Of a stretch of DNA of 57,736 nucleotides, positions 16,117 to 24,109 are shown piece by piece. The notes beneath the pieces are model-generated. The model was not told the origin of the DNA. It saw only the letters and a list, made by a program, of their open reading frames with translations, and did no database searches. This stretch comes from an uncultured Collinsella sp. (lineage in GTDB: Bacteria > Actinomycetota > Coriobacteriia > Coriobacteriales > Coriobacteriaceae), in NCBI GenBank assembly GCA_959605475.1, contig CAUHFS010000006.1:1-57736 (forward strand), read 5' to 3'. The position numbers and the translations under genes are program-made. Positions within the stretch are counted from its first letter, which is position 1. Each line of letters begins with the position of its first letter.

Positions 16117-16947
16117 TTACTTCTTACGGCGACGAATGATGTGCTGGTTCGAGACCTTCTTCTTCTTGCGCGTACGAAGGCCCTTCGTCGGCTTACCCCA
16201 GGGGGTAACAGAGGGACGACCAGAGGTGTGGTTCTTGCCCTCGCCACCGCCGTGCGGGTGGTCGACAGGGTTCATGACGGTACCGCGGACGGTCGGGCGC
16301 ACGTTCATGTGACGCTTACGGCCGGCCTTGCCGATGACGATGTTGGCGTGATCGGCGTTGCCGACCTCACCGACGGTGGCGCGGCAGGTAACGAGGATGC
16401 GGCGCATCTCGGAGGAAGGCATACGGACGATAGCGTACTTGCCCTCCTTACCCATCAGCTGGCAGGAGTTACCGGCGGAACGGGCGATAGCAGCGCCCTT
16501 GCCCGGCTGGAACTCGACGGCGTGGATGAGCGTACCGACGGGGATGTCGGCGAGGGGCAGAGCGTTGCCCGGCTTGATGTCGGCGTCAGAACCGGACATG
16601 ATGGTCTGGCCGACCTCGAGGCCCTTGGGGGCCAGGATGTAGCGCTTCTCACCGTCAGCGTAGTGCAGCAGAGCGATGCGAGCGGAACGGTTCGGATCGT
16701 ACTCGATCGTGGCAACCTTGGCGGGCACGCCGTCCTTGTTGCGCTTGAAGTCGATCACGCGGTAACGACGCTTCACGCCGCCGCCCTGGTGGCGGGTGGT
16801 GATGCGGCCGTTGTTGTTACGACCGGCCTTCTTGGGCAGGGGCTCGAGAAGAGACTTCTCGGGCTTGGTGCAGGTGATCTCGGAGAAATCGGAGATCGTC
16901 TGCCAACGCCTACCAGCGGAGGTCGGCTTAAGGTGCTTTACAGCCAT
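16117..16947 (-). CDS. rplB: 50S ribosomal protein L2
   Basis: The start is taken at ATG 16947 (MAVKHLKPTSAGRRW), preceded by GAAAGGG; the upstream in-frame extension has no family match. The 276-residue protein ends with the hallmark NPVDHPHGGGEGKN segment, whose histidines are needed for peptidyl transfer. L2 supports subunit association and the peptidyl transferase centre. Unlike the rest of the operon, it is preceded by a 179-bp gap holding a hairpin and a conserved GTATACACGG..CGGGCG motif, which may be an internal promoter. Confidence 0.96.
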   Translation of the reverse strand: MAVKHLKPTSAGRRWQTISDFSEITCTKPEKSLLEPLPKKAGRNNNGRITTRHQGGGVKRRYRVIDFKRNKDGVPAKVATIEYDPNRSARIALLHYADGEKRYILAPKGLEVGQTIMSGSDADIKPGNALPLADIPVGTLIHAVEFQPGKGAAIARSAGNSCQLMGKEGKYAIVRMPSSEMRRILVTCRATVGEVGNADHANIVIGKAGRKRHMNVRPTVRGTVMNPVDHPHGGGEGKNHTSGRPSVTPWGKPTKGLRTRKKKKVSNQHIIRRRKK

Positions 16948-17027
16948 TACAATCCCTTTCAATAGGAATCCGTTAGCCATCGCAGACAGGGATTCGAGGT
17001 TCTGCCTCGGGTGCGATGACACCGGAC

Positions 17028-17051
17028 GTATACACGGTTCCGGGCGTGTCC
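17028..17051 (-). promoter_or_regulatory. Conserved GGACACGCCCG..CCGTGTATAC motif ahead of rplB
   Basis: On the minus strand the 24-mer from 17051 to 17028 reads GGACACGCCCG, three bases, then CCGTGTATAC. It matches the motif ahead of rplC (18916-18893) at 21 of 24 positions. TATACG could serve as a -10 element, giving a leader of about 75 bases to the rplB start. An inverted CGGGCGT/ACGCCCG pair surrounds part of it. Confidence 0.55.
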
Positions 17052-17072
17052 ATTTTATACGCCCGAAACCTT

Positions 17073-17108
17073 GAGCTCTCGCCTCCCCTATTTGGGAGGC
17101 ATGAGCTC
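17073..17108 (-). terminator. Hairpin between rplW and rplB, possible attenuator
   Basis: GAGCTC-GCCTCCC pairs with GGGAGGC-GAGCTC around a six-base loop, 19 bases after the rplW stop. No clear T-run follows on the minus strand, so it may reduce rather than end transcription, or protect the upstream message. Confidence 0.5.
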
Positions 17109-17126
17109 ACTCAACAGCAGCGAGTC

Positions 17127-17414
17127 TTAGGCCTGGTTGCCAAAGACCTCGATGGTGTCGCCCTCGGCCAGCGTGACGATGGCCTTCTTCCAAGAACGGG
17201 TCTTGCCGGCGACATAGCGCACGCGCTTGGTCTTGGGCTTGACCGTCAGGGTGTTCACGCGAACGACCTTGACGCCGAAGATCTCCTCGACAGCGTCCTT
17301 GATCTGATACTTGTTAGCATCCTTGGCGACCTCGAACGTGTACTTGTTCAGCTCCATGCCGGAGAAGGAACGCTCGGACACGATCGGACGGATGATGATC
17401 TCGTGGGCGATCAT
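17127..17414 (-). CDS. rplW: 50S ribosomal protein L23
   Basis: The 95-residue protein begins MIAHEIIIRPIVSERSFSGM and contains the conserved YTFEVAKDANKYQIKDAVEE segment. L23 sits at the tunnel exit and docks trigger factor and SRP. Its start abuts the rplD stop without a gap. Confidence 0.96.
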   Translation of the reverse strand: MIAHEIIIRPIVSERSFSGMELNKYTFEVAKDANKYQIKDAVEEIFGVKVVRVNTLTVKPKTKRVRYVAGKTRSWKKAIVTLAEGDTIEVFGNQA

Positions 17415-18041
17415 TTATGCAAGCACCTCCCCGAAGTGAGCGGCGATGTCGGCGGGCATCAGCACAGCGTTGTTGTTGACGAGATCGTAGGTGTTGGCCT
17501 CGTCAGCGGTGATGATGAACGTCTTGGGAATGTTGCGGAACGACAGGTAGGCGTTGACGTCCTCATCGCGAACGATGATGGTCAGACGCTTGCCCTCAAG
17601 GCCGAGAGCCTTGAGCATGGCGACGGCAGCCTTGGTGGAAGGCTTCTCGAAGCCGTAGTCGTCGACGAGCACGAGCTCGCCATCGGCCAGCTTGGCGGAC
17701 AGCGCGGAGCGCATAGCCAGCTTGACCTCCTTGTTGTTCATACGCTTAGCGTAGGAACGGGGCTTGGGGGCGAAGACAACGCCACCGTGACGCCACTGGG
17801 CAGCACGGATGGAACCCTGGCGGGCACGGCCGGTGCCCTTCTGACGCCAAGGCTTCTTGCCGCCACCGGAAACCTCAGAGCGGCCCTTAGCAGACTGGGT
17901 GCCCTGACGCCAAGAGGCCATCTGGCACTTGACGATGTGGTGCATAACGTGGATGTTCGGCTCGATGCCGTACACCTCAGCGGCGAGCTCGGCCTCGGCG
18001 ACCTTCTTGCCCTCGCTGTTCTTTACTTCAAACTTTGCCAT
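17415..18041 (-). CDS. rplD: 50S ribosomal protein L4
   Basis: The 208-residue protein has the extended tunnel loop around residues 50-90 (GTQSAKGRSEVSGGGKKPWR, then KGTGRARQGSIRAAQWRHGG), which is the macrolide-contact region, and a globular C-terminal domain. In E. coli L4 also represses its own operon; no leader of that type can be claimed here because rpsJ, the usual first gene, lies elsewhere. Confidence 0.97.
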   Translation of the reverse strand: MAKFEVKNSEGKKVAEAELAAEVYGIEPNIHVMHHIVKCQMASWRQGTQSAKGRSEVSGGGKKPWRQKGTGRARQGSIRAAQWRHGGVVFAPKPRSYAKRMNNKEVKLAMRSALSAKLADGELVLVDDYGFEKPSTKAAVAMLKALGLEGKRLTIIVRDEDVNAYLSFRNIPKTFIITADEANTYDLVNNNAVLMPADIAAHFGEVLA

Positions 18042-18087
18042 TTAAGTGTTCTCCTTGGTATGACGCTGGGCTAAATGGGCTGGGCCC

Positions 18088-18699
18088 TTAGGCCATACGG
18101 ATGGCGACGAGACCATTCTTGGCACCCGGGACAGCGCCCTTGACCAAGATGAGGTTCTGCTCGGCATCGATGCGGACAACGGAAAGGTTCTTAACGGTAA
18201 CGCGCTCGTTACCCATGTGACCGGCCATCTTGACGCCCTTGAGGACGCGCGCAGGATAGGCGCACTGACCGATAGAACCGGGGTGACGCTGGAAGTGAGA
18301 ACCATGCGTCATAGGACCGCGGCGCTGACCCCAGCGCTTGATGCGACCCTGGAAGCCCTTACCCTTGGAGGTACCGATGACGTCGACCTTCTCGACATCA
18401 GCGAAATCAGCGACGGTGACGACCTCGCCGACCTTGTGCTCCTCGCCGTTCTCGACGCGGACCTCACGAAGGAAGCGGACAGGCTCGACGCCAGCCTTGG
18501 CGAAGTGACCAGCCATGGGCTTGTTCACGTTCTTGGCCTTGATGTCGCCGAAACCGATCTGGACGGCGTCATAGCCGTCGGTTGCCTGAGTTTTAACCTG
18601 CGAGACAGCGCAGGGGCCAGCCTGGATGACCGTGACGGGAACGACGTTATCGTCCTCGTCCCAAACCTGGGTCATGCCAATCTTGCGGCCGAGAATCAT
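18088..18699 (-). CDS. rplC: 50S ribosomal protein L3
   Basis: The start is placed at ATG 18699 (MILGRKIGMTQVWDEDDNVV); a TTG nine bases upstream is also in frame, and neither has a clear ribosome-binding site. The 203-residue product contains the GTSKGKGFQGRIKRWGQRRG segment and the loop reaching the peptidyl transferase centre (GSIGQCAYPARVLKGVKMAG). It is the first gene of this ribosomal operon, since rpsJ is 14 kb away with the str genes. Upstream lie a conserved motif (18893-18916) and a large palindromic element (18970-19120). Confidence 0.96.
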   Translation of the reverse strand: MILGRKIGMTQVWDEDDNVVPVTVIQAGPCAVSQVKTQATDGYDAVQIGFGDIKAKNVNKPMAGHFAKAGVEPVRFLREVRVENGEEHKVGEVVTVADFADVEKVDVIGTSKGKGFQGRIKRWGQRRGPMTHGSHFQRHPGSIGQCAYPARVLKGVKMAGHMGNERVTVKNLSVVRIDAEQNLILVKGAVPGAKNGLVAIRMA

Positions 18700-18892
18700 G
18701 CTGATCAAGATATGATCCCAACTCTCGCGTGGTCTTGGGACAATGCGTACACCACCGAGCGTACGCCCCTAGAGGACCACTACTTACACGACGTGCTCCC
18801 CAGCCTTGTATTTCGCCCGGACTACCTGACAACCCTATTAAGCAGGCATTTTGTCCAGCCAGAATACTCCCCTGGTTTCACACAGCTGTTTA

Positions 18893-18916
18893 GTATACAC
18901 GGCTGCGGGCGTATCC
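18893..18916 (-). promoter_or_regulatory. Conserved GGATACGCCCG..CCGTGTATAC motif ahead of rplC
   Basis: The minus strand reads GGATACGCCCG, CAG, CCGTGTATAC, followed by T. It is nearly the same as the motif ahead of rplB, and its first 11 bases recur exactly ahead of rpsL. TATACT may be the -10 element, predicting a leader of about 185 bases before rplC. No good -35 is present at 16-18 bp. Confidence 0.6.
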
Positions 18917-18969
18917 ATCGAGATTCATATTTCACTCACATTGTTTACGCAGGTAAAGTGCGTGGATGG

Positions 18970-19120
18970 CTCCCGAGCACGGCGGAGGGCCGGAGAAATA
19001 TATTAAGGTCCCTGCTCTACAGTCCTGCGCAAGACGGAGAGCACATTAAGTGCTCTCCTTTGCGTGCGGAACTCGCGATGACCTTAATATATTTCTCCGG
19101 CCCTCCGCCGTGCTCGGGAG
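18970..19120. repeat. Large palindromic element, copy 1 (upstream of rplC)
   Basis: A 41-bp arm (18970-19010) is matched by a perfect inverted copy (19080-19120). Between them is a 69-bp core with an inner hairpin GGAGAGCAC-ATTAA-GTGCTCTCC (19036-19058). The core resembles those at 36284-36350 and 49603-49665, but the arms are unrelated to the arms of the other copies. It lies 39 bp behind the phosphatase stop codon and about 270 bp ahead of rplC. No T-run follows it on either strand. Confidence 0.9.
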
Positions 19121-19158
19121 ACGACACGTTGATGTCTGCTTAACTCTGCTCGCTCAGG

Positions 19159-19785
19159 CTAATGACTTTGTTGGGGGTCCACTATTTGCTGGAGGGTGAA
19201 CTTGCATTGCATTGGCTCGCCCTCTACTTGTGGCTCCGCCTCATCAAAATCGAAAATCATAATGGCGCAGTTGGGGAGTTTTGTTGGGAGCTCGAAGCCC
19301 TCTGGGGCTGCAGCCTTGATGAATTGGCGGCTGGCGCTGCCGTGGCTTACTGCTAGGAGGGTTTCGATGCCCTCGGCGCCCATGAGATTGGTGAGGGTGC
19401 CCACCATGCGCTCCTGCAGGGCATGGCTTCCTTCTCCGCCAAATGGGATCAGGTCCTCGCCGGGGTCCCAGACGTCGGTGGGTAGGGCGTCGTGGGGGCC
19501 TTCTTCGAAGGTGCCGTAGCTGCGCTCGATGATGCCTTCGCAGGGCTCGACTGCTGTGTCCGGGCCGAGGAGCTCGCATGCGACGAGCTGAGCCGTGTCC
19601 ATGGCTCGGCCTAAGGGCGAAGAGACCACTTTGTCGGGGACGACGCCGTGGGCTTTGAGCCATGCGGCTGCCATTCCCGCTTGCTTGCGGCCCAGATCGG
19701 TCAACGGAGAATCGCAGCGGCCCTGGACCAGCTTTTTAACGTTGAATTCTGTCTGACCGTGGCGGAGTAGATATAGACGCTTCAT
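19159..19785 (-). CDS. Histidine phosphatase family protein
   Basis: The 208-residue protein opens with LYLLRHGQTEFNVKKLVQGR, the RHG motif with the phosphorylated histidine, and has later SPLGRAMDTAQLV and LLAVSHGSASRQF segments with the second catalytic histidine. It belongs to the phosphoglycerate-mutase-like branch of cytoplasmic phosphatases; the substrate cannot be assigned. A CDF transporter lies upstream on the same strand with a 39-bp gap. Confidence 0.9.
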   Translation of the reverse strand: MKRLYLLRHGQTEFNVKKLVQGRCDSPLTDLGRKQAGMAAAWLKAHGVVPDKVVSSPLGRAMDTAQLVACELLGPDTAVEPCEGIIERSYGTFEEGPHDALPTDVWDPGEDLIPFGGEGSHALQERMVGTLTNLMGAEGIETLLAVSHGSASRQFIKAAAPEGFELPTKLPNCAIMIFDFDEAEPQVEGEPMQCKFTLQQIVDPQQSH

Positions 19786-19824
19786 GCTCTCCCCTTCTAT
19801 ATAACTTGCTTTGCTGGCACAGCC

Positions 19825-20979
19825 CTACTCGTGGGTATGGCCTACGTAGTCTTCGTCGATCGTGATCTTGGCGACCGACTTGGGATATTCCGATTCGACC
19901 CGTTTCGCCAGCGCGCGCTTCAGGTCCCCGGCGCTCATCGCCAAATCCGAGGGACGTACGCAGTCAAAGATCACGTTGGTATGCGTGGGGCCCGGAACAC
20001 AGCGTAGGTCGTGGATCGAGAGGCGGCTATCAATCTCTTGAGCCATAGCGTTGATGCGCAGACGCATGCTCGCCACCTTTGGATCGTCGGTCACGATGGG
20101 ATCGTAATGGAGCGTGACGATCATGCCGTCTTCGACCCTAAACGACTGCTCGATGTTATCGAGCGTGTCGTGACTTTCCAGCGGGCTGGCCTCGGCTGCC
20201 ATCTCGGCGTGAGCGCTTGCGAACTTCCTGCCCGGGCCGTAGTCGTGAACCATCAAATCGTGAACGCCCAAAACGCCGGGGTAGCTCATGATCTTGTCTC
20301 GAATGTGCTTGACCAGCTTTGGATCGGGTGCCTGGCCCAAAAGCGGGCTCACCGTATCCTGGATGAGCTCAAAGCCGCTCCAGCCGATATAGGCGCCAAC
20401 GGCAAGGCCGACCCATGCGTCAAGATTGATGTGCGTCACCTGCGAAACAATTGCGCACGCCAGCACGGCACCCGTAGCTAGGACATCGTTCTTTGAGTCC
20501 TGAGCGGTCGCATGCAGCGTCTCGGACTCAATGCGATCGCCGAGCTTTTGGTTGAGGGCCGCCATCCAGAGCTTAACAATCATCGAAAGCACCAAGACTG
20601 CCACCAGGGCAAGCGAGAACTCGACAGGTTCGGGGTGGATGATGCGCTCAACCGAGGACTTCACCAGCTCAACGCCAATCAGCAGCACGAGCGCCGCCAC
20701 GACCAGACCCGAGAGATACTCGTAGCGGCCATGTCCGTAAGGATGCTCGGGGTCGGCCGGCTTGCCCGCCAGCTTAAAGCCAAGCACGCTCACGATGTTC
20801 GAGCTGGCATCGGACAGGTTGTTCATGGCGTCCGCCACAATCGAAACCGATCCCGACAGCACCCCAATTGCACCCTTCGCAGCGCAAAGCGCAACATTGG
20901 CGAGAATACACACTATGCCCGTCAACGTTCCCACGCGCGCACGGTCGCCCTGCGCACGACGAACAATCCACTCGACCAT
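19825..20979 (-). CDS. Cation diffusion facilitator family metal transporter
   Basis: The 384-residue protein has six predicted membrane helices in the first 210 residues. Metal-site motifs SIVADAMNNLSDASSNIVSV (helix 2) and ATAQDSKNDVLATGAVLA (helix 5) carry the expected His/Asp residues. A C-terminal cytoplasmic domain follows, longer than the usual family form by about 80 residues and ending in a histidine-containing GHTHE tail. Members export zinc, manganese, iron or cobalt by proton antiport. Metal specificity cannot be fixed by eye. Confidence 0.9.
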   Translation of the reverse strand: MVEWIVRRAQGDRARVGTLTGIVCILANVALCAAKGAIGVLSGSVSIVADAMNNLSDASSNIVSVLGFKLAGKPADPEHPYGHGRYEYLSGLVVAALVLLIGVELVKSSVERIIHPEPVEFSLALVAVLVLSMIVKLWMAALNQKLGDRIESETLHATAQDSKNDVLATGAVLACAIVSQVTHINLDAWVGLAVGAYIGWSGFELIQDTVSPLLGQAPDPKLVKHIRDKIMSYPGVLGVHDLMVHDYGPGRKFASAHAEMAAEASPLESHDTLDNIEQSFRVEDGMIVTLHYDPIVTDDPKVASMRLRINAMAQEIDSRLSIHDLRCVPGPTHTNVIFDCVRPSDLAMSAGDLKRALAKRVESEYPKSVAKITIDEDYVGHTHE

Positions 20980-21061
20980 CTATATCCGCCCCCACGGTAC
21001 TACCTATATATCTATTGCTCAAACGGATTGTAGTGTAGCCACTTTGTCCTCCAGATACAAA

Positions 21062-21121
21062 AAGGCCGCAGCCCACACGGGCCGCAGCCTTGGAATATGA
21101 CAAAGGAATCGTCCTTTTGTC
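21062..21121 (-). terminator. Terminator hairpins behind the orphan PTS IIC gene
   Basis: Two stems follow the stop codon at 21130. GACAAAGGA/TCCTTTTGTC spans 21099-21121. A G-U-tolerant stem AAGGCtgcgGCCC/GGGC..GCCTT spans 21062-21091 and is followed by a T-run on the minus strand. Confidence 0.75.
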
Positions 21122-21129
21122 GCACAGAT

Positions 21130-22344
21130 TTATGCGCTTGCTTCAGCAGCGCTCGCCACTGTTTCGAGCGAATCAGCTGCGTCTTCTGCCGCCTGCATCT
21201 TTGTCGGCACCACGCCAAAACAGCAGCTCAGCGCCGCAGACACCGCAAATGCTGCGCCGCCGGCAGCGCAGCACCACAGCAGATTTGAGATGCCGCCCGT
21301 GGCAAAGCCAATGACCATAAGAACATTCGTCATACCGATGGTATAAGCCGTAACGTGGCCTACGGCCGCAACAAGGCCTCCGACGGCGCCGCCAACGGCC
21401 ATGCACGTCAGACACCTGCCATATTTAAAGCCGCATCCGTACAGCGCTGGCTCGCTTACGCCGCCAAGAATACCCGAGATTGAATAGCCCAGCATGAGCG
21501 CCTTCTCGTCCTTATCCGCAACGCGGAGCGACGCGCCAAAGGGCATACCCCAAACGGCGAACGTTGCCATCGTCGCGGCGATCAGGATGCACGAATCCGT
21601 TCCCACACTCATAAACTGCGCATAGGCGAGCGATAGGACAACGTTGCTGACACCCGCGATCTTAAGAAACTCCCAGCCCGCGGCAAGCCCCATGAGCGTG
21701 AGCAGCGACACGATGCCACCGGAATTGCCAAGCATAAACATAAGCTGTCCCAACAGCATGCCCAGATAGCTGCCTGCCGGCGCCGTAACACACAGCGACA
21801 CCGGAACCATGACAAGCATGGTTGCAAACGGTACAAAAGAAAACGCCACAGCCTGAGGGATAGTGCGCTTAAAGAAACGCTCCACCTGCCATAGCACGGG
21901 CACCGAGATGAGAACCGGAATAACAGTCGTCGTGTAATCGTTGACCGGCGCGGGAAGTAGACCATACACGAAAGTCATCGATGCCCCCGTCGTCGATGCG
22001 GCATCAACGAGCTTAAGCAGATCGGGCACAATCAATACGCCGCCCAGCATCATGCCCAGCTGCTCCGAGCAACCGAGCTGGCGGGCAGCGGCCCAACCAA
22101 GATAGATGGGCAAAAAGTAATAGCCAGCGTTATACAGCCAGCTGTAAAACAGGCGATAGATTTCGGAATCGGCAGGCCATAGACCAAACATGCCTTCGCC
22201 CATAATGACGGCAACGGTGCGGAACAGCGCCGCGCAGACAATAAACGGCAACGCCGACATCATGCTTTTGGACAGATAGTCCACCACGGCCATGGCGTTT
22301 GATGAAACCGTCGTTGTAAACGAGGTGTTAGAAACTTGTGACAT
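21130..22344 (-). CDS. Orphan PTS EIIC transporter of the glucose/beta-glucoside superfamily
   Basis: The start is placed at ATG 22344 (MSQVSNTSFTTTVSSNAMAV), preceded by GGGAAAGG. The 404-residue protein is almost wholly hydrophobic, with about ten helices. The conserved substrate loop ISGILGGVSEPALYGCGFKY is present near residue 290. There is no EIIB or EIIA domain and none is encoded next to it, so phosphate must come from a partner elsewhere. It follows the fatty-acid operon by 40 bp, although a hairpin lies in the gap. The sugar is unknown. Confidence 0.85.
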   Translation of the reverse strand: MSQVSNTSFTTTVSSNAMAVVDYLSKSMMSALPFIVCAALFRTVAVIMGEGMFGLWPADSEIYRLFYSWLYNAGYYFLPIYLGWAAARQLGCSEQLGMMLGGVLIVPDLLKLVDAASTTGASMTFVYGLLPAPVNDYTTTVIPVLISVPVLWQVERFFKRTIPQAVAFSFVPFATMLVMVPVSLCVTAPAGSYLGMLLGQLMFMLGNSGGIVSLLTLMGLAAGWEFLKIAGVSNVVLSLAYAQFMSVGTDSCILIAATMATFAVWGMPFGASLRVADKDEKALMLGYSISGILGGVSEPALYGCGFKYGRCLTCMAVGGAVGGLVAAVGHVTAYTIGMTNVLMVIGFATGGISNLLWCCAAGGAAFAVSAALSCCFGVVPTKMQAAEDAADSLETVASAAEASA

Positions 22345-22360
22345 GGAACGCCTTTCCCAA

Positions 22361-22389
22361 TGTGACATGCGGACTGTCCCTTTGTCACA
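22361..22389. repeat. Hairpin with GGGACAG loop at the accDA stop codon
   Basis: TGTGACA and TGTCACA pair around a loop that reads AAGGGACAG on the minus strand. The stem overlaps the accDA stop codon. It is a member of the variable-stem, constant-loop hairpin family of this window. Confidence 0.7.
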
Positions 22390-24109
22390 TCGTGCGGTAC
22401 TGACCGATTGCGCGGTACTTTTCGTAGCGGAGGTTTGTGAGGGTCGCGTCGTCGAGCTGCCCAAGCGTATCGAAGGCATCAAATGCCGAGGACATGACGA
22501 CACCGGCGATCTCCTCATGCGACAGGCCCCTATCGTCAACAATGCCGTCGATGATGCCGAGCGCCAACAGATCGGGGGCCGTGAGCTTAAGCGCCTCAGC
22601 GGCCTCATTCGCGCGCTCGGTATCCTTCCACAGGATCGACGCACAGGCCTCGGGGCTCACGACCGAATAGGCCGAGCTCGAGAGCATCAGGATGCGGTCG
22701 GCCACGGACAGCGCCAGCGCGCCACCAGAGCCGCCCTCGCCTGTCACCACCGAGACAATCGGCGTCTTAAGGCCGCTCATCTCCATGAGATTCTGGGCAA
22801 TCGCCTCGCCCTGGCCGCGCTCCTCGGCACCGATGCCGCAAAACGCGCCCGAAGTATCAACCAGGCACAGAACCGGCCGACCAAATTTCTCGGCTTGGTG
22901 CATCAGGCGACGTGCCTTGCGGTAGCCCTCGGGATGTGCCATACCAAAGTTGCGACGCATGCGCTCTTTGGTCGTGGTACCGCGCTCGATGGCGATAACC
23001 GTCACGGGTCGCCCGTCTTTCCAGCCGATGCCGCCCACCACGGCAGCATCGTCGCCAAAGTAGCGGTCGCCGTGCAGCTCTACGAATCCGTCGAGACCCA
23101 ACGAGATCATCTCGCCTGCCGTGGCGCGGTTCGCCGAGCGAGTCTGTTTGATGATTTCGAGCGCGCTTTTTGGTGCGGCCGAGCGCTTAAACAAGTGTCC
23201 CAGCTTTTTGTCGCGACGACCCGTATGCACGATCTCATGCGGTGCCCCCAGGCCGGGCGCGTGCCCTTCGTGCAGCGCCAGCAGCTCGCCTACCGTGAGC
23301 GCAATCTCACCACGCGGAACAACGGCATCGCAAAAGCCGTGCTCCAGCAAAAACTCGGAACGCTGGAATCCCTTGGGCAGACGCTTGTGCATGTTCTGCT
23401 CGATCACGCGCGGGCCGGCAAATGCTGTCAGGGCATCGGGCTCGGCCAGGATAATGTCGCCCTCCATGGCAAAGCTCGCGGTTACGCCTCCGGTCGTGGG
23501 GTCGGTGAGCACCGTGATGTACAGGCCGCCCGCCTCGCTGTGGCGCCTAACCGCCGCAGAAATCTTGGCCATCTGCATGAGCGAGGTCACGCCCTCCTGC
23601 ATGCGGGCGCCGCCCGATACGGTAAAGCCAACGACCGGCAGCCCCAACTCGGCCGCGCGCTCAAAGACACGACAGATCTTCTCGCCCACCACGGAGCCCA
23701 TTGAGCCCATCATAAAGTTGGCATCCATAAAGAAGAGCGCGGTATCGCAGCCGCAGATTTTGCCCCTGCCGCACACAACGGCATCGCGCTCGCCCGAACG
23801 CTCGCTCACGCTCTTAAGCTTGTCGGCATAACCGGGAAACGAGAGGAAGTCCTTCGACGCCAGATTGGCATCCCATTCCTCAAAGGTACCCGCGTCGACC
23901 GTCATGCGCATGCGCGCGCGACCGCTCACGCGAAAGTGTTTGCCGCAACGAGGGCAGACCTCGAGGTTGTCGTGCAGGCGCGCCTCATCGATCACACGGC
24001 GGCACTCCGGGCATTTGACAAACACGTGGCGCGCGGGGAACTCGGCGCACGACTCGGTTATCGGCCCCTCAAGGACATTGACCGTCTTCGCTTTTCTATT
24101 CATCAGCAT
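22385..24109 (-). CDS. accDA: Fused acetyl-CoA carboxylase carboxyltransferase, beta and alpha parts
   Basis: The 574-residue protein joins both carboxyltransferase subunits. Residues 1-285 are AccD-like, with the zinc ribbon CPECRRV...CPRCGKH near residue 33 and GFTVSGGARMQEGV. Residues about 305-574 are AccA-like, with SLGLDGFVELHGDRYFGDD, a GYRKARRLM segment and VTGEGGSGGALAL. It transfers the carboxyl group from biotin on AccB to acetyl-CoA, giving malonyl-CoA. The start overlaps the accC stop by 14 bases. It is the last gene of the fatty-acid operon. Confidence 0.95.
   Translation of the reverse strand: MLMNRKAKTVNVLEGPITESCAEFPARHVFVKCPECRRVIDEARLHDNLEVCPRCGKHFRVSGRARMRMTVDAGTFEEWDANLASKDFLSFPGYADKLKSVSERSGERDAVVCGRGKICGCDTALFFMDANFMMGSMGSVVGEKICRVFERAAELGLPVVGFTVSGGARMQEGVTSLMQMAKISAAVRRHSEAGGLYITVLTDPTTGGVTASFAMEGDIILAEPDALTAFAGPRVIEQNMHKRLPKGFQRSEFLLEHGFCDAVVPRGEIALTVGELLALHEGHAPGLGAPHEIVHTGRRDKKLGHLFKRSAAPKSALEIIKQTRSANRATAGEMISLGLDGFVELHGDRYFGDDAAVVGGIGWKDGRPVTVIAIERGTTTKERMRRNFGMAHPEGYRKARRLMHQAEKFGRPVLCLVDTSGAFCGIGAEERGQGEAIAQNLMEMSGLKTPIVSVVTGEGGSGGALALSVADRILMLSSSAYSVVSPEACASILWKDTERANEAAEALKLTAPDLLALGIIDGIVDDRGLSHEEIAGVVMSSAFDAFDTLGQLDDATLTNLRYEKYRAIGQYRTM

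Noticed and set aside
18970..19120. Ordinary intrinsic terminator for the phosphatase gene
   Set aside because: No T-run on either strand, arms far longer than needed, and the core is shared with two other loci.
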